From assembly GCA_002428285.1 (NCBI GenBank), contig DIVO01000033.1, forward strand, positions 1 through 5,915: a stretch of DNA of 5,915 nt, read 5' to 3'. Position numbers and translations under genes: made by a program. Within the stretch, counting starts at the first letter, position 1. The number at the start of each line of letters is the position of its first letter. The notes under the pieces were generated by a model. That model searched no databases, had not been told where the DNA came from, and saw nothing but the letters and a program-made list of their open reading frames with translations. Positions 1-5,042 of this stretch are shown here, piece after piece. This stretch comes from Patescibacteria group bacterium UBA6130. GTDB lineage: Bacteria; Patescibacteriota; Microgenomatia; UBA12405; UBA6130.

Positions 1-720
1 CTTCATCTTTCGATTCTTTTGGAATCTATGAGAAGAGAAGGATTTGAACTCCAAGTAGGTAAACCTGAGGCAATTCAAAAAGTAATTGATGGAGTAGTTT
101 GCGAGCCGGTAGAGGAAGTGTACATCACAGTTCCAAATGAATTTGTGGGGATTATTACTGAAGAAATGGGTAAACGCTATGGAAATTTGATTAAGATGGC
201 GCCATTAAATAATGAAGAGGTTGAGTTTATTTATCAGATGCCAACCAGAGTTTTAATTGGACTCAGAAATCATCTTTACACCCTAACCAAAGGAACAGTT
301 ATCTATAACACCATATTTTTAGGATATGAAAAATTAGGAAGAACCATACCGAGGTTAAGACACGGAGTGTTAATTTCGAGCCAATCCGGATCTGCTCTTT
401 CTTATGGACTTAATAATGCCCAAGGAAGAGGGATTATATTTATTGGTCCTGGCGAAAAAGTATATGAAGGTATGATTGTGGGAAGCAATTCCAAAGAAGA
501 AGATATTATGGTCAATGTCTGTAGGGGAAAACAACTAACAAATATGAGATCTAAATCTTCAGACGGTATCATTCAGCTTACTCCACCTACCAGGTTTTCT
601 TTAGAACAATCACTGGATTTCTTGAGTGATGATGAACTATTAGAAATAACTCCCCTATCCTTAAGGTTAAGAAAAAAACATCTGACCGAACTAGAAAGAA
701 AAAGACACAAAGGGCATTAA
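1..720 (+). CDS. typA: Translational GTPase TypA/BipA, C-terminal part (5' end outside window)
   Basis: TypA/BipA is a ribosome-binding GTPase of the EF-G/LepA family, linked to 50S assembly and stress or cold growth; it acts in the cytosol. The frame is open from base 1 and reads LHLSILLESMRREGFELQV, the classic start of the EF-G-V-like domain, so the TTG at 19 is internal and not a start. The visible 239 residues cover this domain and the BipA-specific C-terminal domain. Recognisable blocks are SGSALSYGLNNAQGRG, the GPGEKVYEGMIVG loop, the VNVCRGKQLTNMRSKSSD segment that follows it, the LTPP...SLEQSLDFLSDDELLEITP block and the basic tail LRLRKKHLTELERKR. Full TypA is about 600 residues, so the GTPase domain and domain II lie upstream. 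The gene ends in TAA and is followed by an AT-rich spacer. Family assignment is very secure; only the missing 5' part is unseen. Confidence 0.97.
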   Translation, partial: LHLSILLESMRREGFELQVGKPEAIQKVIDGVVCEPVEEVYITVPNEFVGIITEEMGKRYGNLIKMAPLNNEEVEFIYQMPTRVLIGLRNHLYTLTKGTVIYNTIFLGYEKLGRTIPRLRHGVLISSQSGSALSYGLNNAQGRGIIFIGPGEKVYEGMIVGSNSKEEDIMVNVCRGKQLTNMRSKSSDGIIQLTPPTRFSLEQSLDFLSDDELLEITPLSLRLRKKHLTELERKRHKGH

Positions 721-739
721 TTAAGTTAAAAATATTTTT

Positions 740-774
740 TAATTATATCTTTACGCCTTCTCAAGATATAATTA
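740..774. repeat. Perfect 12-bp inverted repeat over the promoter of the thioredoxin-like gene
   Basis: The left arm TAATTATATCTT (740-751) and right arm AAGATATAATTA (763-774) are exact reverse complements separated by 11 nt. The right arm contains the TATAAT hexamer (767-772) just before the ATG at 778. This could be an operator for a dimeric regulator or an RNA hairpin ending typA transcription, although no clean T-tract follows it. The arms resemble those of the repeat at 4010-4054. AT-rich arms can arise by chance, but 12 perfect pairs at a promoter is suggestive. Confidence 0.6.
767..772 (+). promoter_or_regulatory. -10 box of the thioredoxin-like gene, predicted leaderless start
   Basis: A perfect TATAAT ends 5 nt before the ATG at 778. 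A start site 6-7 nt after the hexamer would fall on or next to the A of the ATG. No Shine-Dalgarno sequence lies between. No good -35 is visible at 17 nt spacing, so the -10 stands alone. The box is part of a GATATAATTA sequence (765-774) that recurs before the kinase and yqaE genes. Confidence 0.55.
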
Positions 775-777
775 TAT

Positions 778-1041
778 ATGACAAAAATAATTATGTTCCA
801 CGGAGAGGAATGTCCTCATTGTCAGGCAATGCACCCAATTGTTGATAAATTAATTCAAGAGGGTTTTGAAATTGATAAGCTAGAAGTTTGGCACAATCAA
901 GAAAATGAGAATGTTATGAATAATTATGCCGAAATCATTACCTTGTCCTGCGGCGGAAACATGGGAGTACCAAGTTTTCTGGATATAGAAGGTAATAGAG
1001 CAACTTGCGGTGTGATGTCTTATGATGATCTAAAATCCTAG
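778..1041 (+). CDS. Small thioredoxin-fold protein with CPHC active site
   Basis: This 87-residue protein has the N-terminal half of a thioredoxin fold: a first strand (KIIMFHG), the redox motif C12-P-H-C15 at the start of a helix, and a later cis-proline motif GVPSF (P65). CPHC is the dithiol of DsbA-type oxidants and some glutaredoxin-like reductases, so thiol-disulfide exchange is likely, but the direction is not predictable from sequence. Two further cysteines, C58 (LSCGG) and C77 (ATCG), are unusual and might form a second pair. There is no signal peptide or membrane segment, which implies a cytosolic protein. At 87 residues it is shorter than classical thioredoxin (about 105). It converges on the peroxiredoxin gene with 15 bp between stop codons; it could be that enzyme's reductant, but this is inference. 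A glutaredoxin-like name is an alternative. Confidence 0.85.
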   Translation: MTKIIMFHGEECPHCQAMHPIVDKLIQEGFEIDKLEVWHNQENENVMNNYAEIITLSCGGNMGVPSFLDIEGNRATCGVMSYDDLKS

Positions 1042-1056
1042 ATCAAAAACGAGTGA

Positions 1057-1599
1057 TTAAGGCGTCTTGATAGCTTTCTCTCCAGGCTTCCAACTTGCAG
1101 GACATAATTGGCCGGTATTTTTTCTGACAAAATCAAGAGCTTGGAGTTTCCTTAAAATTTCCGAAGAGCTTCTGCCAACATCATTGTCATGCATCTCTAA
1201 AACCTTTAAAACTCCATCAGGATCAATAATAAAAGTGGCTCTAATTGAAATCCCTTCTTCATCTATATAAGATCCAAAGGCTCTAGAAACTTTACCTCCT
1301 CTATCTGAAGCCATCGGGAACATAATTTCTTTGATAGCATCAGACTGTTCATGCCAAGCCTTGTGAACATAAACACTATCTGTGCTTATACTAATTATTT
1401 CAGCTTTATATTTTTGAAATTGTTTATAAAAAGAAGCCGCCTCTCTTAACTCTGTCGGACAGACAAAAGTAAAATCTGCAGGATAAAATAGAAGGATTAG
1501 CCATTTCCCAATATAATCTGAGAATTTAATTTTTTTGATTTCCCCTTTATGAAATGCCTCAAGCTCAAAATCAGGAATTGTTTGATTGATAGTAATCAT
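1057..1599 (-). CDS. ahpC: AhpC-type 2-Cys peroxiredoxin
   Basis: This enzyme reduces hydrogen peroxide and organic hydroperoxides in the cytosol using an active-site thiol. The 180-residue protein aligns end to end with bacterial AhpC. It has the YPADFTFVCPTE motif with peroxidatic Cys47 and Thr44, the catalytic arginine R120 in SIRATFIIDPDG, the AhpC signature EMHDNDVGRSSSEILRKLQA, and resolving Cys166 in GQLCPASWKPGE. The start MITINQTIPDFELEAF matches where AhpC proteins begin. It ends in KTP, a few residues short of E. coli AhpC (187), and shows neither a GGLG insert nor a C-terminal YF, the features tied to hyperoxidation-sensitive forms. No ahpF is in the window, so the electron donor is unknown; the convergent CPHC protein is a candidate. 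The gene is divergent from a cysteine-rich PAS kinase across an 89-bp spacer. The start lacks a Shine-Dalgarno sequence. Confidence 0.95.
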   Translation of the reverse strand: MITINQTIPDFELEAFHKGEIKKIKFSDYIGKWLILLFYPADFTFVCPTELREAASFYKQFQKYKAEIISISTDSVYVHKAWHEQSDAIKEIMFPMASDRGGKVSRAFGSYIDEEGISIRATFIIDPDGVLKVLEMHDNDVGRSSSEILRKLQALDFVRKNTGQLCPASWKPGEKAIKTP

Positions 1600-1688
1600 G
1601 CCAGTAAGAGAGTGTAAACAACTAATATCTACAAAGCGTAATATTTCAGTTAAAGTTCGGTAAGATTATTATTGATATAATTAAGTTC
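1600..1688. promoter_or_regulatory. Divergent intergenic region between peroxiredoxin and histidine kinase genes
   Basis: This 89-bp AT-rich spacer must hold both promoters. On the plus side TATAAT (1676-1681) is clear. On the minus side the best candidate -10 is TATTAG (1627 down to 1622), which would give an RNA leader of roughly 15-20 nt; TACACT nearer the ATG is another weak option. No Shine-Dalgarno sequence precedes either start, and no strong palindrome was seen. Shared regulation of the two genes is possible but not shown. Confidence 0.5.
1676..1681 (+). promoter_or_regulatory. -10 box of the PAS histidine kinase gene, predicted leaderless start
   Basis: TATAAT ends 7 nt before the ATG at 1689, so transcription would start at or one base before the ATG. 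It lies in a GATATAATTA sequence (1674-1683) identical over 10 bases to those before the thioredoxin-like gene and the yqaE gene. The -35 region is weak, and there is no Shine-Dalgarno sequence in the 7-nt interval. Confidence 0.5.
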
Positions 1689-2837
1689 ATGGCTACCTTA
1701 TCTACAAAATTCGCCAAAGCAAATCTTGCTTCAAAAGCAACATTAAATAAACAGGTTGATCTTTTAAAAAATACCCCCTTGTTTTCTCAGCTCTTTAATT
1801 CTGTTAATGAGGTTGTGATTATCTTAAACAGAGAAAGACAGGTAGTTTATGCGAATAATAACTTGCTAACAATGATGAAATTAAAATCTCCTAAATCTAT
1901 ATTTGGCAAAAGACCAGGAGAGCTTCTGGGATGTGTTCATGCCACAGAAGAATCCGGCTGCGGAACAACAGAATTTTGCCGAGTTTGTGGCGCGGTTAGG
2001 GCAATACTTAAAAGCCAATCAGGTCAAAACTGGACAGACGAGTGTCGAATAATTACAAAAAATCCCGGAGGCGATCTCAATCTCCTTGTTAAAACTACTC
2101 CTCTATCATTAAAAAAATATAAATTTACAATATTTACAATAAAAGATATTAGTGATGAGAAAAGGAGAAGAACATTAGAAAAGATCTTTTTTCATGATGT
2201 TCTAAATACGGTAACTCGTCTAAAAATTGCCTCAACCCTTCTTGAGAGAAAGAAACACATGGAAAAAGCCAGTAAAATCGTGTCCAGAGCTGTAAACGAG
2301 TTGAAAGATAGCATAGACAGTCAAAAAATTCTTTCAGCAGCAGAAAACTTTGACCTGGAAATATCGCCAATTAAATTAAATTCTATTGAGATTGTTGAAG
2401 AACTTTTCGAACTGTATGAAGATTTCGCCAAAGAAAATCACGTTAAACTTAAGGTTGAAAAAAATATGAAAAATTCAACATTTAAAAGTGATAAGGTGGT
2501 TTTAATGAGAGCTCTTGGGAACATGATAAAAAACGCCATCGAGGCCTGCCCTCCCGGGAAAACTGTTAAAATTGGCTCATATATAGAAAACAAAAAAATA
2601 AATTTTTACATTCACAATCCAAATTTTATTCCCAAAAAAATACAACTCCAAATCTTCCAAAGATCCTTCTCAACCAAAAGTCCAGACAGAGGTCTCGGAA
2701 CTTATGGTATGAAACTGCTTAGTGAAAGATATCTTAAAGGCAAAATCTCTTTTATTTCAACCAAAAAAGAGGGCACAACTTTTACGGCCTTATATCCCAT
2801 GACGATTAGCTCTTTCTCTCAGCCAAGCAAAGAATAG
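1689..2837 (+). CDS. Soluble PAS-domain sensor histidine kinase with a cysteine cluster
   Basis: This is a 382-residue cytosolic two-component sensor with no membrane segment. Residues about 33-155 form a PAS domain (NEVVIILNRERQVVYANN ... FTIFTIKDISDEKRR). Inside it lies a cysteine cluster C82-x8-C91-x5-C97-x2-C100, with H84 and a further C119, fit for metal binding or thiol redox sensing. The dimerisation and phosphoacceptor helix holds H169 in FFHDVLNTVTRL, which differs from the common HE-x-R-TP H-box. The ATPase domain has an N-box NMIKNAIEA (N278, N282), a degenerate G1-like HNPNFIP (310-315), FQRSFSTK and the G2 box GLGTYGMKLL (335-344). The DxGxG of G1 is not intact, which is also seen in some related PAS kinases. 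No response regulator is in the window, so the output is unknown. Being divergent from ahpC suggests redox sensing, by inference. The ATG at 1689 follows a TATAAT box closely. Confidence 0.9.
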   Translation: MATLSTKFAKANLASKATLNKQVDLLKNTPLFSQLFNSVNEVVIILNRERQVVYANNNLLTMMKLKSPKSIFGKRPGELLGCVHATEESGCGTTEFCRVCGAVRAILKSQSGQNWTDECRIITKNPGGDLNLLVKTTPLSLKKYKFTIFTIKDISDEKRRRTLEKIFFHDVLNTVTRLKIASTLLERKKHMEKASKIVSRAVNELKDSIDSQKILSAAENFDLEISPIKLNSIEIVEELFELYEDFAKENHVKLKVEKNMKNSTFKSDKVVLMRALGNMIKNAIEACPPGKTVKIGSYIENKKINFYIHNPNFIPKKIQLQIFQRSFSTKSPDRGLGTYGMKLLSERYLKGKISFISTKKEGTTFTALYPMTISSFSQPSKE

Positions 2838-2857
2838 TCAGTCCATCACAATTATGA

Positions 2858-2863
2858 GATAAT
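2858..2863 (+). promoter_or_regulatory. Extended -10 promoter of the PQQ-type dehydrogenase gene
   Basis: GATAAT is preceded by TG at 2855-2856 (TG-n extended -10) and ends 9 nt before the ATG at 2873, predicting a leader of about 3 nt or none. A partial -35, TAGTCA (2835-2840), sits at exactly 17 nt spacing and overlaps the stop codon of the kinase. The dehydrogenase gene therefore probably has its own promoter despite the 35-bp gap from the kinase gene. Confidence 0.45.
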
Positions 2864-2872
2864 TTTCTATAG

Positions 2873-4000
2873 ATGAAGACAACTATAATCGGGCTAATAG
2901 GTATAGTAATAATAGTAACCGTTGGATTATTACTACTAAACACCAATATTAATAATCAAATCCAACCTTCTCAATCTCCTCCGGAAAATATTTCTAACCA
3001 AAAAGATCAAGATATCTCAATAATTGCCCAAAATCTTGAAATTCCATGGGAAATAACCTTTCTACCAAATGGAGATATTCTAACTACCGAAAGACAAGGA
3101 AGACTAATAAAGGTTTCTCCGGAGACTCAAGTAATTTCTGAAATTCAAGGAGTAAGACATGTCGGAGAAGGAGGATTACTAGGAATGGCTCTGCATCCTG
3201 ATTTTGAAAATAACAACTATATTTACCTGTACTACACTACTCAGGAAAATAATCTTACAAATAAAGTGTCAAGATTTGCCTTTAAAGATAATAGTCTTTC
3301 CCAAGAAACATTAATTATTGATAATATTCCTGCATCACAAAATCATGATGGCGGAAGAATAGCTTTCGGACCAGATGGTCTGTTATATATAACCACAGGA
3401 GATTCCAACCAGCCAAGTCTGGCTCAAGACACCACTTCATTAGCGGGTAAGATTCTCAGAATAAACAGCGATGGTTCAATTCCCGACGATAACCCATTCG
3501 GCAATGAGATTTACTCATACGGTCACAGAAACCCGCAAGGTCTTGCCTGGGATAATGAAGGTAGGCTTTGGGTGACAGAACATGGGCCTTCAGGCGCTCA
3601 GTCTGGATTTGATGAAATTAATTTAATAATAAAAGGAGGCAATTTCGGCTGGCCGGAAATTACAGGAGACCAGCAAAAAGAAAATATGATCTCCCCCATT
3701 ATTCAGTCCGGAGCAACAGAAACATGGGCACCAGCGGGAATAGTTTTTTTAAACGATAGCCTCTTTTTTACCGGTTTAAGAGGACAAACTTTGTATAAAG
3801 CTGAAATAATTAGCGGAGGTCAACTTAACCTTGAAAAATTTTTATCAAGCGAATATGGAAGGTTAAGGGCAATTGCAAAAGATAATAATGGTAATTTATA
3901 CATATCCACAAGCAATCTGGACGGAAGAGGTTCTCCTAAGGCAAATGATGATAAAATCTTGAAAATAAGCAATTATTATATTGAAGATAATTTTTTCTAA
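2873..4000 (+). CDS. PQQ-dependent aldose sugar dehydrogenase-like protein (YliI/GdhB family), membrane-anchored or exported
   Basis: Family members are six-bladed beta-propellers that oxidise aldose sugars outside the cytoplasm with PQQ and calcium. This 375-residue protein matches E. coli YliI (371) in length. Residues about 4-22 are a hydrophobic signal or anchor, without a lipobox cysteine, followed by a polar Asn/Gln/Ser/Pro linker to about 47. Family motifs follow in order: IPWEITFLPNGDILTTER, GEGGLLGMALHPDF (98-111), NHDGGRIAFGPDG with the probable catalytic base H158, GHRNPQG with R219/N220, TEHGPSG (235-241), NFGWPE, WAPAG, and GRLRAI with R330/R332. The His and Arg residues correspond to PQQ and catalytic contacts in soluble glucose dehydrogenase, so the active site looks complete. 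No PQQ synthesis gene is in the window. The substrate is unknown. The start is well placed, since no in-frame extension is needed before the signal sequence. Confidence 0.92.
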   Translation: MKTTIIGLIGIVIIVTVGLLLLNTNINNQIQPSQSPPENISNQKDQDISIIAQNLEIPWEITFLPNGDILTTERQGRLIKVSPETQVISEIQGVRHVGEGGLLGMALHPDFENNNYIYLYYTTQENNLTNKVSRFAFKDNSLSQETLIIDNIPASQNHDGGRIAFGPDGLLYITTGDSNQPSLAQDTTSLAGKILRINSDGSIPDDNPFGNEIYSYGHRNPQGLAWDNEGRLWVTEHGPSGAQSGFDEINLIIKGGNFGWPEITGDQQKENMISPIIQSGATETWAPAGIVFLNDSLFFTGLRGQTLYKAEIISGGQLNLEKFLSSEYGRLRAIAKDNNGNLYISTSNLDGRGSPKANDDKILKISNYYIEDNFF

Positions 4001-4009
4001 ATCCAAGAC

Positions 4010-4054
4010 TTATATCTTAAATAAATTGCGAGGCATTCTTTATTTAAGATATAA
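4010..4054. repeat. Perfect 16-bp inverted repeat between the PQQ dehydrogenase and yqaE genes
   Basis: The left arm TTATATCTTAAATAAA (4010-4025) and right arm TTTATTTAAGATATAA (4039-4054) are exact reverse complements, separated by 13 nt. Within the loop TGC/GCA (4027-4029 and 4033-4035) could pair around a GAG triloop. It begins 10 nt after the stop of the dehydrogenase gene, and its right arm overlaps the yqaE -10 box. It lacks the GC-rich stem and U-tract of an ordinary intrinsic terminator. It may be an operator, a processing hairpin or an AT-rich terminator. The TTATATCTT/AAGATATAA ends match those of the repeat at 740-774. Confidence 0.7.
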
Positions 4055-4055
4055 T
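4026..4055 (+). promoter_or_regulatory. Promoter of the yqaE-like gene within the inverted repeat
   Basis: TTGCGA (4026-4031) and a perfect TATAAT (4050-4055) are 18 nt apart, giving a plausible sigma-70-type promoter. The start site would be near 4062, leaving a leader of about 18 nt without a Shine-Dalgarno sequence. The -35 lies in the loop and the -10 in the right arm of the 16-bp inverted repeat, so a protein bound to the repeat would block it. A second candidate is the CTGTTAA box (4067-4073), which would start closer to the ATG. Confidence 0.5.
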
Positions 4056-4079
4056 TAAAGAATTAACTGTTAAAGAAAT

Positions 4080-4241
4080 ATGAATACTTTATTATTACTA
4101 ATAATCGCCATATTGCTTCCGCCTTTAGCTGTATTTCTCACTGTTGGATTGACTCTTCATTTTTGGATAAATTTAATCTTAACCCTCTTGGGATGGGTTC
4201 CAGGAATATTACACGCAGTCTGGCTGATATTTTTAAGTTGA
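4080..4241 (+). CDS. YqaE/Pmp3 family small membrane protein
   Basis: This 53-residue peptide belongs to the YqaE/Pmp3 (UPF0057) proteolipid family, small two-helix membrane proteins linked in yeast and plants to membrane potential and salt or cold tolerance; the bacterial role is poorly known. The hallmark is clear: helix 1 with IIAILLPPLAVFL (residues 8-20, the LPP-x-AVF signature), a short loop (TVGLTLHF), and helix 2 with WINLILTLLGWVPGILHAVW (29-48, the ILTLLGW-x-PGI-x-HA signature). Length matches the family's usual 50-55 residues. The stop is a tandem TGA TGA, and the frame stays open beyond it to 4310. The preceding 16-bp inverted repeat and promoter suggest independent, perhaps stress-linked control. 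No Shine-Dalgarno sequence is present. Family assignment is secure; the physiological role is not. Confidence 0.9.
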   Translation: MNTLLLLIIAILLPPLAVFLTVGLTLHFWINLILTLLGWVPGILHAVWLIFLS

Positions 4242-4287
4242 TGATTCGGCTACTTAAGAAAAAATTTTATCAATCCCAATAATCCTG

Positions 4288-4316
4288 TTGCCAATTTAAT
4301 GAAAGTCTGTTAATTT
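4288..4316 (+). promoter_or_regulatory. Promoter of the cyclophilin gene, predicted leaderless start
   Basis: TTGCCA (4288-4293, five of six matches to TTGACA) is followed after exactly 17 nt by TAATTT (4311-4316), which has an upstream TG at 4308-4309 (extended -10). The hexamer ends 6 nt before the ATG at 4323, so the predicted start site is the A of the ATG. This is the best -35/-10 pair in the window with a leaderless geometry, though the -10 itself is weak. Confidence 0.5.
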
Positions 4317-4322
4317 TTAAGA

Positions 4323-4982
4323 ATGAACAATAGAATTTTATTTGCATTTTTACTCGGATTAATTTTTATTACAGGAGCATTTTTTATGAAAAATAATAAT
4401 AGCCAATCTGATCTTTCAGGAGAAAAGCCGGTTGATACAATTAACTTAAGTCCAACTCAAAAAATGCAAAGATATACTCAACCTCCCAATATGCAAATCG
4501 ACAGTTCTAAAAATTACAAAGCCATTATTAAAACAAGCAAGGGAGATATAACTATAGATCTAGCCGAAGACATGACCCCAATCACTGTTAATAATTTTAT
4601 CTTTCTTGCCAAAGAAGGATTCTACGATGACACTATTTTCCACAGAATTATTGAGGGATTTATGATCCAAGGCGGAGACCCTTTAGGCAATGGCACCGGA
4701 GATCCTGGATATAAATTTGAAGACGAAGAATTTCAGGGAGAATACAGTAGAGGAACTTTAGCCATGGCTAATTCTGGACCGAATACCAACGGAAGCCAAT
4801 TTTTCATTATGCATCAGGACAATCAACTTCCTCCTGACTACGTTATCTTTGGAAATGTTGTCGAAGGCATGGATGTAGTGGATAAAATCGCTAGTCAGCC
4901 CGTAAAAGCTGGTATGACAGGAGAGGAATCCTCACCTGTAACTCCTGATAAAATTCTCTCAATAGAAATTATTCAAGAGTAG
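4323..4982 (+). CDS. Cyclophilin-type peptidyl-prolyl cis-trans isomerase, membrane-anchored
   Basis: Cyclophilins catalyse cis-trans isomerisation of Xaa-Pro bonds and help fold proteins. This 219-residue protein has an N-terminal hydrophobic segment (about 5-22), a polar linker to about 62, and then a complete cyclophilin domain (65-218). The anchor and lack of a lipobox suggest an outward-facing, membrane-tethered foldase. Active-site blocks are present: FHRIIEGFMIQGGDP with catalytic R108, F113, M114 and Q116, and GTLAMANSGPNTNGSQFFI (144-162) with N150 and F160. The human CypA tryptophan (W121) is replaced in DNQLPPDYVIFG, as in most bacterial enzymes, which predicts poor cyclosporin binding. 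The ATG at 4323 is favoured because it gives a clean signal-anchor; the later Met22 would remove it. It lies between the yqaE and hisS genes on the same strand, with its own predicted promoter. Confidence 0.95.
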   Translation: MNNRILFAFLLGLIFITGAFFMKNNNSQSDLSGEKPVDTINLSPTQKMQRYTQPPNMQIDSSKNYKAIIKTSKGDITIDLAEDMTPITVNNFIFLAKEGFYDDTIFHRIIEGFMIQGGDPLGNGTGDPGYKFEDEEFQGEYSRGTLAMANSGPNTNGSQFFIMHQDNQLPPDYVIFGNVVEGMDVVDKIASQPVKAGMTGEESSPVTPDKILSIEIIQE

Positions 4983-5028
4983 TTTAGACCAGCCATTTAT
5001 ACCTTTAGTAATCCTTTCATGTAATATC

Positions 5029-5037
5029 TGTTAAAAT
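5029..5037 (+). promoter_or_regulatory. Extended -10 promoter of hisS, predicted leaderless start
   Basis: TG (5029-5030), one base, then TAAAAT (5032-5037) forms an extended -10, ending 5 nt before the ATG at 5043. The predicted start site is at or next to the ATG. No convincing -35 was found, as is common for extended -10 promoters. No Shine-Dalgarno sequence and no T-box leader is visible in the 60-bp spacer after the cyclophilin gene. Confidence 0.45.
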
Positions 5038-5042
5038 ATTGC

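Noticed and set aside
19..21. TTG as the start codon of the first gene
   Set aside because: The frame is open to base 1 and the upstream codons encode LHLSIL, a conserved internal TypA segment, so this TTG is an internal leucine codon.
726..742. TTAAAAA/TTTTTAA mini-hairpin after typA as an intrinsic terminator
   Set aside because: The stem is pure A-T with a 3-nt loop, and its T-run is part of the stem; stability is too low to call a terminator.
1042..1056. Bidirectional terminator between the convergent thioredoxin-like and peroxiredoxin genes
   Set aside because: The 15-bp spacer has no inverted repeat with flanking A/T tracts; transcripts may overlap or end inside the coding regions.
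1067..1270. 67-codon plus-strand open frame
   Set aside because: It lies wholly antisense within the peroxiredoxin gene, whose motifs are unmistakable; the translated product has no recognisable features.
2149..2370. 73-codon minus-strand open frame
   Set aside because: It is antisense to the helix region of the histidine kinase and looks like a shadow, with no promoter or motif.
4239..4244. Alternative genetic code with UGA as sense (code 4 or 25)
   Set aside because: All other genes in the window, more than 1,500 codons, have no in-frame UGA and use ordinary TGG and GGN codons, so the tandem TGA is best read as a stop.
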